A stretch of 8,650 nucleotides of DNA from Acidobacteriota bacterium (GCA_003225655.1 QIAW01000527.1:1-8650), one strand, 5' to 3'. Counted from the stretch's first letter, positions 1-5,548 are shown. Program-made: numbers and translations. Notes: generated by a model from the sequence alone, not told the origin.

Positions 1-4
1 CTGA

Positions 5-10
5 TATCTT
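5..10 (+). promoter_or_regulatory. Putative -10 box for a leaderless transcript (gene at 17)
   Basis: TATCTT is followed by exactly six bases (catctc) and then the ATG at 17. No Shine-Dalgarno-like sequence lies between. A -10 hexamer at this distance would place transcription initiation at or beside the A of the start codon, giving a leaderless mRNA. The same TANNNT-N6-ATG spacing recurs at 1761, 2592, 6814 (minus) and 7595 (minus), which is the main support. The -35 region lies outside the window. Confidence 0.5.
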
Positions 11-16
11 CATCTC

Positions 17-608
17 ATGGCACGCTCACCGAATTTTGCCGGCTTGATTCTGGCCGCGGGAGATTCCGCGCGCATGGGTCAAGACAAGGCCCTGCTCCCC
101 TGGCAGGGCAAGACGTTTTTGGCTGCGGCCATCGAATCCCTGGCTTCCTATACGGAGCTGGTGGTTGTGGTGGGCGGCAAAAATTCCGAGTCGCTCAAGC
201 CGATTATCTATTCCGCCGCGCGCGTCTACCTGGTCGAGAATCCGGCAGTTCAGTTCGCTACGAATCGGGCTGCACGAGGTGCTGAACCGTGGCCTCGATG
301 CCGCCATCATTACCCTGGTGGACCGGCCAGCGGCCAAGATGGCCACCGTGGAAGCTCTGCGCGACCGATTCTTGCAAGTTTGCCAGTTGGGATGGTGGGC
401 GGTGGTGCCGGAGTTTCAAGGCCGCCACGGACATCCGATCATTGCCGGCCGGGAGATGATCGAATCATTCCTGAAGGCCCCCGCTAACTCGACAGCCCGC
501 GAGGTGGAACATTCGCTGCAGCAGGTGATCGATTACCTCCCCGTGAATGATTCCTCTGTGACCACAAATATCAATACTCCCGAGGAATATGAACAACTCC
601 CGCGATAA
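17..608 (+). pseudogene. MocA/MobA-like nucleotidyltransferase, frameshifted
   Basis: This is a nucleotidyltransferase of the molybdenum-cofactor cytidylyl/guanylyltransferase type (NTP_transf_3 fold). Enzymes of this family transfer a nucleotide to molybdopterin in the cytoplasm. The N-terminal part carries the NTP-binding signature LILAAGDSARMGQDKALLPW (residues 10-29) and a VVVVGG strand. This reading frame is good to about base 245 (..VENP). The rest of the family sequence then resumes one frame over from about base 247: QFSSLRIGL, a VDRP metal/nucleotide motif, a GRHGHP motif typical of MocA-type proteins, and a closing NTPEEY. The expected few residues between VENP and QFSSL are missing, so a small deletion whose length is not a multiple of three fits best. 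The start is ATG 17 and the rejoined frame stops at TAA 606-608, overlapping the next gene by 20 bases. No xanthine dehydrogenase/CoxL-type partner is visible. The change could be a true mutation or an assembly error. Confidence 0.8.
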
Positions 609-1314
609 GAGCACCCCGATTATTTCCCTTTCTGAAAAAGCCGTGCGCTTTGTTGACTCTGTTGTGGCGCTGCGCCCGGCGGTGGCCGTCTTTGATTGCG
701 ACGATACCCTGTGGAAGGGTGACTCGGGAAAAGGCTTCATGGATTGGGAGATCGAACGCAAACTCATTCCTGAGAAGGTGATTGCCTGGGGGCGCGCGCG
801 CTACGCACAGTATGAACAAGGCAAGGTCGGGGAAGAAGAGATGTGCGGAGAAATGGTGGCGTGGCACAAAGGAATCACCATCGCTGCGCTGGAAGAGGCA
901 GGCGAGCGCTATATCAGCGAGAGCATCGACAAGCGGATATTCCCCGAGATGCAGGAGTTGGTATCGCGCCTGCTCAACGCCGGCTGCGATGTCTGGACCG
1001 TTTCTTCAACCAATGAATGGGTCATCCGCGCGGGAGTGAAGCGCTACGGCATACGCCGTGATCACGTGCTGGCGGTGAGTGTCGAAGTTGAAAATGGCAT
1101 CGCCACGGAACGGCTGATCCGCGTGCCCTCGGGGAAAGGCAAGGCAGTCGCCGTGCGTCAATTCATCGGCGAGCAACCCGACATCGTCTTCGGCAACTCC
1201 ATTCATGACGCTGCCATGCTAAGTCTGGCGCGGCATGCATACGCGATCAACGCTAATCCTGATCTGAAGCAGATCGCGCAAGAGCGAGGATGGACGATTT
1301 ATCAGCCGGATTAA
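589..1314 (+). CDS. HAD-IB family phosphatase (phosphoserine phosphatase-like)
   Basis: A 241-residue haloacid-dehalogenase superfamily hydrolase, probably a cytoplasmic phosphomonoesterase. All four HAD motifs are visible. Motif I is FDCDDT, with nucleophile D36 and acid/base D38. Motif II is VSST, around S139-S140. Motif III is a lysine in PSGKGK (K183 or K185). Motif IV is GNSIHDAAM (202-210) with D207. The cap lies between motifs I and II, as in the HAD-IB group that includes SerB; the long cap (about 95 residues) fits small-molecule phosphatases. The substrate cannot be read from the sequence. The start ATG 589 lies inside the end of the upstream nucleotidyltransferase (20-base overlap), with GAGG at 582-585 only three bases away, so translation is probably coupled. 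The gene is intact. No serine-biosynthesis gene is nearby, so a true SerB role is not supported. Confidence 0.85.
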   Translation: MNNSRDKSTPIISLSEKAVRFVDSVVALRPAVAVFDCDDTLWKGDSGKGFMDWEIERKLIPEKVIAWGRARYAQYEQGKVGEEEMCGEMVAWHKGITIAALEEAGERYISESIDKRIFPEMQELVSRLLNAGCDVWTVSSTNEWVIRAGVKRYGIRRDHVLAVSVEVENGIATERLIRVPSGKGKAVAVRQFIGEQPDIVFGNSIHDAAMLSLARHAYAINANPDLKQIAQERGWTIYQPD

Positions 1315-1382
1315 AGAAGAAGCGCTCAGCAATCAGCCCCTGCACTGCTTCTTAACAACGGATATATGGTGATCGTGAGTTG
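1315..1382. terminator. Convergent intergenic spacer with weak stem
   Basis: This spacer separates the HAD gene (+) from the NifU-like gene (-), which converge. It holds an inverted repeat, AAGAAGC at 1317-1323 pairing with GCTTCTT at 1347-1353, with a 23-base loop. No U-tract follows on either strand, so it is at best a weak or factor-dependent terminator. I see nothing else here. Confidence 0.25.
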
Positions 1383-1740
1383 CTATGCGTTGATGCCGGC
1401 CAGAGCGGCGCGTAGGGTATCAATCGCAAGAGCGGCCGCGTGGTTCGATTCAGGGTTTAGTCCACCGAGTTGAGTGGAGAGGTCTTCCCTGTTGAGATTC
1501 TTGGCATGAGCCGCTGTGATTCGTAATCAGCTCGGGCAGCAATGAACCACAGGCAATCGAGGCGACACATCCCTTGGCGCGAACACGGGCGGCAGTAATG
1601 TTGCCGTTCTCGATCGCGAGCGTGAGGCGCAAGACATCGCCGCACACCGGGTTTTCCAGTTGCGCCGAGGCGGAAGGCGAAGAAAGGTCTCCGGCGTTGC
1701 GCGGGTGTTCGAAGTGGTCGAGAAGTTGGGTTGGGTACAT
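1383..1740 (-). pseudogene. NifU/IscU-like Fe-S cluster scaffold, frameshifted
   Basis: An Fe-S cluster assembly scaffold of the IscU/NifU N-terminal family. The first frame, from ATG 1740, has the family opening YPTQLLDHFEHPRNAGDL, then the NPVCGD cysteine motif (C33) and KGCVASIACGS (C58, plus C64). After LLPELITNHS (residues 67-76) this frame runs into unrelated sequence and stops at 1450-1452. The expected C-terminal half continues in another minus-strand frame, starting with KNLNREDL at about base 1504, followed by TQLGGLNPESNHAAALAIDT, and ends at TAG 1383-1385. Total length is 358 bases, so a two-base deletion (or one-base insertion) between about 1505 and 1525 rejoins a protein of about 119 residues, normal for the family. 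The third cysteine of classical IscU (HCS motif) is absent: the aligned region reads SNHAAALA. Either a pseudogene or a sequence error. Confidence 0.85.
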
Positions 1741-1772
1741 TGCGAAAACCGGTTTTCAACTATTCTAACTGC
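1741..1772. promoter_or_regulatory. Divergent promoter with 14-bp palindrome
   Basis: Only 32 bases separate the NifU-like start (1740, minus) from the BtuF-like start (1773, plus). GAAAACCGGTTTTC at 1744-1757 is a perfect 14-base palindrome and a good operator candidate. TATTCTA at 1761-1767 offers a -10 box on both strands. TATTCT on the plus strand lies six bases before ATG 1773, giving a leaderless BtuF-like mRNA. TAGAAT on the minus strand would start the NifU-like transcript near 1755, inside the palindrome. A protein bound there could control both genes. The promoter and operator roles are inferred. Confidence 0.5.
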
Positions 1773-2585
1773 ATGAGCTCTAACTACATTCCGCAGCGGG
1801 TGGTATCGCTGCAACCCAGCGCCACGGTTACGCTGGAGAGGCTGGGGCTGCTCGACCGGGTTGTGGCCTGCACCAAGTGGTGCGCCGAGGCTTCTCCAGA
1901 AGTCGCCAGGCAGACGCACGCTATTGTCGCGGACTCCTGGACGGCGAAGTCGGCCCAGATTCTTGCTGCGCGTCCTGATCTGGTGATTGCTTCCGTCCCC
2001 TACCAGGCGGAGGCGGTGGGCGAGATCCTGAAGGCGGGAATCATGTTTCTGGGCTTGGCGCCGCACTCGCTGCGCGATATCTACGCGGATATCGCCGCAA
2101 TCGCGCGCATTATGGGAGAACCGGCGCGGGGGCAACAGCTTATCAGCGAAATGCAAAACGAAATCGAGCGGGTAAGACGCGCAACCAAAGACCCTGTACC
2201 CAAGCGGCCGGTGGTTTTTTGTGAGGAGTGGGGCAAGCCCATTATTCATTCGCAGCCCTGGGTGGCGGAGCTGGTGGAGGCTGGCGGCGGAACATTTCTG
2301 GGCACGCCAGGAAGCAAGAGCGATGCGAAAACCGTGGCGGCGGCCAATCCCGAGGTCATGATCATGGCCTGGTGCGGCGCGGGCGACCGGGTGCCTCTGG
2401 AGAAAATCGTCGAGCAGCGGGGTTGGGAGAATTTAGTGGCCGCGCGCGAGCGCCGGATTTTCTGCATCCCCGATGAATTTCTCAATACGCCCGCACCCAC
2501 ACTGCTGGAAGGGCTGCGCGCACTGGCGGGAATTATTCATCCCGAGCTCTTCCCTGCGCATCCGCGGGTAAGGCGGATTACATAG
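1773..2585 (+). CDS. BtuF-like cobalamin/iron-chelate binding protein, no signal peptide
   Basis: A 270-residue member of the Fe3+/B12 periplasmic binding-protein superfamily (BtuF/COG0614 type). The two-lobed fold is suggested by the opening RVVSLQPSATVTLERLGL, the RPDLVIASVPYQAEAV segment, a long helix around EMQNEIERVRR, then FCEEWGKPIIHSQPWVAELVEAGGG opening the second lobe and NPEVMIMAWCGAG near its end. Relatives deliver cobalamin or ferric chelates to an ABC importer. ATG 1773 is preferred: a TTG at 1731 in the same frame would overlap the divergent gene and its promoter, and adds no hydrophobic segment. From either start there is no signal peptide or lipobox, so as written the protein would stay in the cytoplasm. 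No BtuC/BtuD genes are adjacent. It may be a cytoplasmic cobamide-binding variant. The ligand is unproven. Confidence 0.8.
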   Translation: MSSNYIPQRVVSLQPSATVTLERLGLLDRVVACTKWCAEASPEVARQTHAIVADSWTAKSAQILAARPDLVIASVPYQAEAVGEILKAGIMFLGLAPHSLRDIYADIAAIARIMGEPARGQQLISEMQNEIERVRRATKDPVPKRPVVFCEEWGKPIIHSQPWVAELVEAGGGTFLGTPGSKSDAKTVAAANPEVMIMAWCGAGDRVPLEKIVEQRGWENLVAARERRIFCIPDEFLNTPAPTLLEGLRALAGIIHPELFPAHPRVRRIT

Positions 2586-2591
2586 CCCTGT

Positions 2592-2597
2592 TAGACT
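2592..2597 (+). promoter_or_regulatory. Putative -10 box upstream of mutT leader
   Basis: TAGACT is followed by six bases (cacaac) and then ATG 2604, the start of a 12-codon ORF leading into mutT. The spacing matches the other TANNNT-N6-ATG sites in the window. It lies seven bases after the BtuF-like stop, so mutT may have its own promoter. Confidence 0.4.
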
Positions 2598-2603
2598 CAC
2601 AAC

Positions 2604-2642
2604 ATGAATCCCCGAATGGTTTACGCGGAGGCTGCACGATGA
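2604..2642 (+). CDS. Short leader ORF coupled to mutT
   Basis: ATG 2604 opens a 12-codon frame reading MNPRMVYAEAAR that ends at TGA 2640-2642. This stop overlaps the mutT start as ATGA (2639-2642). The leader contains the mutT ribosome binding site (GGAGG 2627-2631). It is preceded at six bases by TAGACT, so it could be translated from a leaderless mRNA and pass ribosomes to mutT. No homologue is known to me. It may be a chance frame; the stop-start overlap and the -10 spacing are the only evidence. Confidence 0.3.
   Translation: MNPRMVYAEAAR
2627..2631 (+). promoter_or_regulatory. Ribosome binding site of mutT
   Basis: GGAGG lies seven bases before ATG 2639. It is one of two strong Shine-Dalgarno sequences in the window (the other is at 8181) and it fixes the mutT start. 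Confidence 0.75.
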
Positions 2643-3037
2643 AAGAGGTCGTGGCGGCGCTGATGGTCGAGGCCGATGGCAAGCTGCTCATCTGCCAGAG
2701 GACCAAACATCAATCTCTACCGTTGAAATGGGAGTTCCCCGGAGGCAAGATCGAGCCTGGAGAGGAGCCGCGCGAGGCGCTCCAACGTGAACTGGACGAG
2801 GAGTTGGGAATCGACGCAACGATTGGCCCTGAGATGGCCCGCATTCGCCATATGTATCAAAACGGGAATATGGTTGATTTGCGCTTTTATCTGGTGCAGG
2901 AATATCGAGGAACATTGACCAACCGGATCTTCCGCGATATCCGCTGGGTGGGACTCAAAGACTTGCCGGAATATGACTTCCTGGATGCTGATATTGAATT
3001 GGTGCGCGATCTGGCAAGCGGAACGCTTACCCTTTGA
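2639..3037 (+). CDS. mutT: MutT-type Nudix hydrolase ((deoxy)nucleoside triphosphate pyrophosphohydrolase)
   Basis: A 132-residue Nudix hydrolase with the length and layout of MutT. MutT-type enzymes cleave 8-oxo-dGTP or other damaged NTPs to the monophosphate plus pyrophosphate, keeping them out of DNA. The Nudix box GX5EX7REUXEEXGU is perfect at residues 36-58: G36, E42, R50, E51, E54, E55, G57. It is preceded by a QRTKHQSLPLKWEFPGG segment, matching MutT-family proteins that read xxR...gxWEFPGGK. The C-terminal half has a WVGLKDLPEYDFLDAD segment, the usual W..L.eL..y.f..aD pattern where MutT proteins contact the base. The start is set by GGAGG at 2627. A decayed relative of its 3' end lies at 5404-5545. 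An 8-bp-periodic repeat begins five bases after its stop. The exact substrate is inferred. Confidence 0.88.
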   Translation: MKEVVAALMVEADGKLLICQRTKHQSLPLKWEFPGGKIEPGEEPREALQRELDEELGIDATIGPEMARIRHMYQNGNMVDLRFYLVQEYRGTLTNRIFRDIRWVGLKDLPEYDFLDADIELVRDLASGTLTL

Positions 3038-3042
3038 CTGAG

Positions 3043-3098
3043 ACATTGGGTCATCGGGTCATGGTGTAATTTAGTAATTGCTAATTTGAGCATTGCAG
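3043..3098 (+). repeat. 8-bp-periodic intergenic repeat, copy A
   Basis: Starting five bases after the mutT stop, the sequence falls into 8-base units related to TCATYGRR: ACATTGGG (3043), TCATCGGG (3051), TCATGGTG (3059), then decaying AT-rich units with TAATT cores to about 3098. Related arrays occur at 6924-6955 and 8546-8645, also right beside stop codons. The role is unknown. It could be a REP-like element or a transcript-end structure. Confidence 0.55.
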
Positions 3099-3104
3099 AG
3101 TTGA

Positions 3105-3151
3105 AAGCCGTCACGACAAAGTTCGGGGACAAAATATTCTTGTGACGGCTT
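3105..3151. terminator. Inverted repeat between convergent genes
   Basis: AAGCCGTCAC (3105-3114) and GTGACGGCTT (3142-3151) form a perfect 10-base inverted repeat around a 27-base loop. It lies between mutT (+) and the GT2 gene (-), whose stop is at 3166-3168. The 9-base sequence GAGTTGAAA occurs directly on both sides, at 3098-3106 and 3153-3161, overlapping the left arm by two bases. A hairpin shared by convergent genes suggests a two-way transcript end, but there is no U-tract. The flanking direct repeats also resemble a small insertion with a target duplication. Confidence 0.45.
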
Positions 3152-3165
3152 GGAGTTGAAACGGC

Positions 3166-3960
3166 TTATGCAGCTTCCGCCTCGTTGGTAGCCACCTCTT
3201 CGGTGACAGGTAAGACGGTGGAAACGGCAACCGGACTGAGGTTGGTCACCTCGGCGAACACCCGGCGGCGAATCGCCAACAGTTCCATAAACATTCTGGC
3301 CGAGTCGCGCACCAGGTTGATCTTGCTTCCCTCGCGATGGAACGTTTCCACCGGAATTTCCTTGATGCGGAAGCCGAGCAGGCTGGCAATCAGCAGGATT
3401 TCAGGATCGAATCCCCAACCCTCAATCTTCTGCATGGCGAAGGTCCGCTTGGCGGCTTCGCTGCTAAATGCTTTAAAACCGCATTGAGTATCTTCGAAAT
3501 GCAAAGCCAGGAGCATGCGGACCATCGCGCGGAATGCCAGGCTGCAAATCCGCCGATAAAAAGGCGGTTTGACGCGCTGCAACCGCTGGTCTAACGTGCG
3601 GGAACCGATAGCAATGTCGAAGCCGAAATCGAGAGCTCTCACCAGCTTTCGGCATTGTTCGATGGGCACGGCGAGATCGGCGTCCGTCACAATGATGATG
3701 TTACCAGCGGCTTCCATCACCCCGTGGCAGACGCTGTAACCTTTGCCCCGATTCTTGCCATTGCGAACCAGCCGGACCATCGAGTGATCGCGAGCGAAGT
3801 TTTCTACCAGTTCCGCGGTGCGGTCGCGGGAGCCGTCATCGACAACAAGGATCTCGGCCGTCAAGCTTTCTTGTTTGATGTAATCAACAATAGCAGCCAG
3901 CGTAGGGCCCAGTCGGGACTCTTCATTAAAAGCAGGAATGACGAAGCTCAGCGAGCGCAT
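3166..3960 (-). CDS. Family 2 glycosyltransferase (polyprenyl-phosphate sugar transferase-like)
   Basis: A 264-residue GT-A fold glycosyltransferase of family GT2, closest in appearance to dolichyl/undecaprenyl-phosphate glucosyl- or mannosyltransferases (ALG5/DPM1 type). It opens with SFVIPAFNEESRLGPTL (5-21). It then shows VVDDGSRDRT with D41/D42 for the nucleotide sugar, VTDADLA with the metal-binding DxD at 93-95, the DTQCGFKAF segment and GWGFDPEIL typical of this subgroup. No membrane span is evident, so it would act on the cytoplasmic face, moving a sugar from a nucleotide donor to a lipid phosphate. The last 25 or so residues (VAVSTVLPVTEEVATNEAEAA) are an acidic, probably disordered tail. 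An AAGGGA stretch about 8-10 bases upstream of ATG 3960 may serve as the ribosome site. It lies 53 bases downstream of the GT4 gene and is probably cotranscribed with it. The acceptor and donor are not determined. Confidence 0.85.
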   Translation of the reverse strand: MRSLSFVIPAFNEESRLGPTLAAIVDYIKQESLTAEILVVDDGSRDRTAELVENFARDHSMVRLVRNGKNRGKGYSVCHGVMEAAGNIIIVTDADLAVPIEQCRKLVRALDFGFDIAIGSRTLDQRLQRVKPPFYRRICSLAFRAMVRMLLALHFEDTQCGFKAFSSEAAKRTFAMQKIEGWGFDPEILLIASLLGFRIKEIPVETFHREGSKINLVRDSARMFMELLAIRRRVFAEVTNLSPVAVSTVLPVTEEVATNEAEAA

Positions 3961-4013
3961 AATCTAGTTTCCCTTCATTCAATCCCGCCCGCGCCCTGTG
4001 GGGAGCGACGGGT

Positions 4014-5222
4014 TCATATCCTGGTAGGTTCCAGCCAGAACTTGCTACTGCGCTTTCCTCTTCTGCTCAATGTTCTGCTCAATGCAAGTGCCCGTGAGAA
4101 AGAATAGACATAACTGGAAACAACCTCCTGCATGGTCATACGCAGGGCAACGGCAAAGTTCTGTTCGGCCATTTCAATGCGGCGCGCCGGATCGGTCAGC
4201 AGCCGCTCCAGAGTTTCGGCCAGACTGCCGGGGTTTTCACTTTCAAAAAACTCGATGGCAATCTGTGCGGCATCGGCCATGTCGCGAAAATCGGGAAGAT
4301 CAGAGGCGACAATCGGCACTGCAAACTCGCAGGCCTGGTGCGCCACTCCGCTTGGACCTCCGGCGGAGGAATAAGGAAGAACGAGAACGCTGCAGTCGAT
4401 AAAAAGATCCGCAATCTTGTCCTCCGGAAGATAGCCGTGAAACTCCATGCAGGGATTATCTTTCCAGCGGTCGCGTACGCACTCGATATATCCGGGTGTC
4501 GCGGGATGGTTCGAGCCGGCGATCACCAGTTTGATATTAGGAAGCCGTTGGGCCAGTCGCGTGAAGGCCTCAATCAGGACCTCAAGCCGCTTGTATGTGC
4601 CCCATTTGCCGAAAGCCAGAATGCGGTGCTCAGGATGGCCGCGTTTGCTGATGTCGGGAAACTCGGGCGGCGGCGCGAAGACACCATGCTTCGACAAGTG
4701 GATGTTCCGCCCGCGATAGTTTTCGAGCAATACCTTCCGATAGGAGGGCAAGAGCACCGAGATCGAATTGCAGCAAAGCAGAAGCCTGGTGGCGACGGCA
4801 CCACAGAAGCGATACAGCCCGGGAAAGCGCGTACCCCGGGAAAGATCGAGCGTCTCGATAATGTGATGCAAGGTTATGTGAGTGTAAAAACCCGCCAGCC
4901 GCAATAGCAGAGCGGAGCAGAGTCCGAGGAAAGCCGGAACCGGTTTGTCTCCGAAGCTGGAAAATACCAGGTTGAACCAAACCACGTCAGGTTTGATCTG
5001 GAGAATGGTCTTTAATAAATCCCAGGGGGTGGTAATACTATTGAATTTCCAGCAGCGCACTATATCAAAGCCAGGAAGCTCTCCGGAAATTTCTGGCGTC
5101 TGGTCGGCGAGGACCGTGAGGCTAACGTAGTCTTTTCGGCGCAACTGTTCTGCGAGATGGAAACCATATTCGTTGAGTCGCTCTTTGCTGGGAGGAAATG
5201 CAGTGACTAAACAGATTTTCAT
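4014..5222 (-). CDS. Family 4-like glycosyltransferase (GT-B fold)
   Basis: A 402-residue GT-B glycosyltransferase of the GT4/glycosyl-transferase-group-1 type. The N-terminal Rossmann lobe opens with MKICLVTAFPPSKERLNEYG. The C-terminal lobe begins around residue 200 with ILAFGKWGTYKRLEVLIEAF (the usual G....K....li.Af pattern), followed by LVIAGSNHP (232-240), FHGYLPEDKIADLF (261-274) and LPYSSAGGPSGVAHQACEF (282-300). In most GT4 enzymes that last segment holds an E-X7-E motif; by my alignment both glutamates are replaced here (Gly and Gln). The region around residues 95-150 has hydrophobic stretches that may touch the membrane. It likely adds a sugar to a cell-envelope glycan or lipid-linked intermediate. 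It is the first gene of a pair with the GT2 downstream. Start ATG 5222 has a weak GAGAAG upstream. Sugar specificity is unknown. Confidence 0.82.
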   Translation of the reverse strand: MKICLVTAFPPSKERLNEYGFHLAEQLRRKDYVSLTVLADQTPEISGELPGFDIVRCWKFNSITTPWDLLKTILQIKPDVVWFNLVFSSFGDKPVPAFLGLCSALLLRLAGFYTHITLHHIIETLDLSRGTRFPGLYRFCGAVATRLLLCCNSISVLLPSYRKVLLENYRGRNIHLSKHGVFAPPPEFPDISKRGHPEHRILAFGKWGTYKRLEVLIEAFTRLAQRLPNIKLVIAGSNHPATPGYIECVRDRWKDNPCMEFHGYLPEDKIADLFIDCSVLVLPYSSAGGPSGVAHQACEFAVPIVASDLPDFRDMADAAQIAIEFFESENPGSLAETLERLLTDPARRIEMAEQNFAVALRMTMQEVVSSYVYSFSRALALSRTLSRRGKRSSKFWLEPTRI

Positions 5223-5403
5223 GGTCCGCTTCTCAGACGACCCTCGACGGGGGAACCTGCTTACTCAATAGCTGCAAATACAGATGAGCCGGACCGTTCA
5301 CATGTTGTCGAATTAGTAAACAAATTTTAACAATTAAAATCAGCTACTCAGTTTTTAAAATAGCAGAGCTGCGCAGCAGAGCAGGACAACAACTCAGAAA
5401 TGC
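5223..5403. other. AT-rich intergenic region upstream of the GT4 gene
   Basis: This stretch lies upstream of the GT4 start (minus) and is far more AT-rich at 5315-5362 than anything else in the window. It holds a 7-base inverted repeat, ATTTTAA (5324-5330) and TTAAAAT (5334-5340), with a 3-base spacer. A short palindrome GCTGCGCAGC lies at 5368-5377. It probably contains the promoter of the glycosyltransferase pair, but I cannot choose -35 and -10 boxes with confidence. Confidence 0.35.
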
Positions 5404-5545
5404 ACCGGATTCTCTGCGACATCCGTGGGTCGGACTCAAAGAGTTGCCGGAATATGAGTTCCTGGATGCCAGATATTGATGCGGATGATATTGAAGCGGA
5501 TTTAGAGCTGTGCGCAATCTGGCAAGCGGAAAGCTCGCCCTATGA
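5404..5545 (+). pseudogene. Remnant of a second mutT-like gene (3' end only)
   Basis: This is a decayed copy of the C-terminal third of a MutT-like Nudix gene. Bases 5432-5469 match mutT 2951-2988 at 36 of 38 positions, and similarity extends from 5404 to the TGA at 5543-5545, aligning with the mutT stop. With frame corrections the fragment reads RILCDI, then WVGLKELPEYEFLDA, then DIDADDIEADLEL, then RNLASGKLAL and stop. The live gene reads RIFRDIRWVGLKDLPEYD, FLDADIELVRDLASG and so on. At least three frame changes are needed: one base lost after 5425, one gained near 5470, one lost near 5511. The codon-level differences are partly conservative (D to E, D to N), so it came from a paralogue and not a fresh copy. 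The Nudix box is missing. It ends three bases before the stop of the convergent MgtE-like gene. Confidence 0.8.
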
Positions 5546-5548
5546 CCG

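Noticed and set aside
240..262. Programmed ribosomal frameshift in the MocA-like gene
   Set aside because: There is no slippery run or stimulatory stem, and family residues are missing at the junction, which fits a deletion better.
1731..1772. TTG 1731 as start of the BtuF-like gene
   Set aside because: It would overlap the divergent gene start and include the palindrome and -10 box; the extra 14 residues add no signal peptide.
1527..2249. 240-codon minus-strand frame
   Set aside because: It runs antisense through the BtuF-like gene and overlaps the NifU-like gene in the wrong frame; its sequence is arginine-rich and low in domain signal.
3105..3151. Classical rho-independent terminator
   Set aside because: The stem is good, but the loop is 27 bases and no U-tract follows on either strand.
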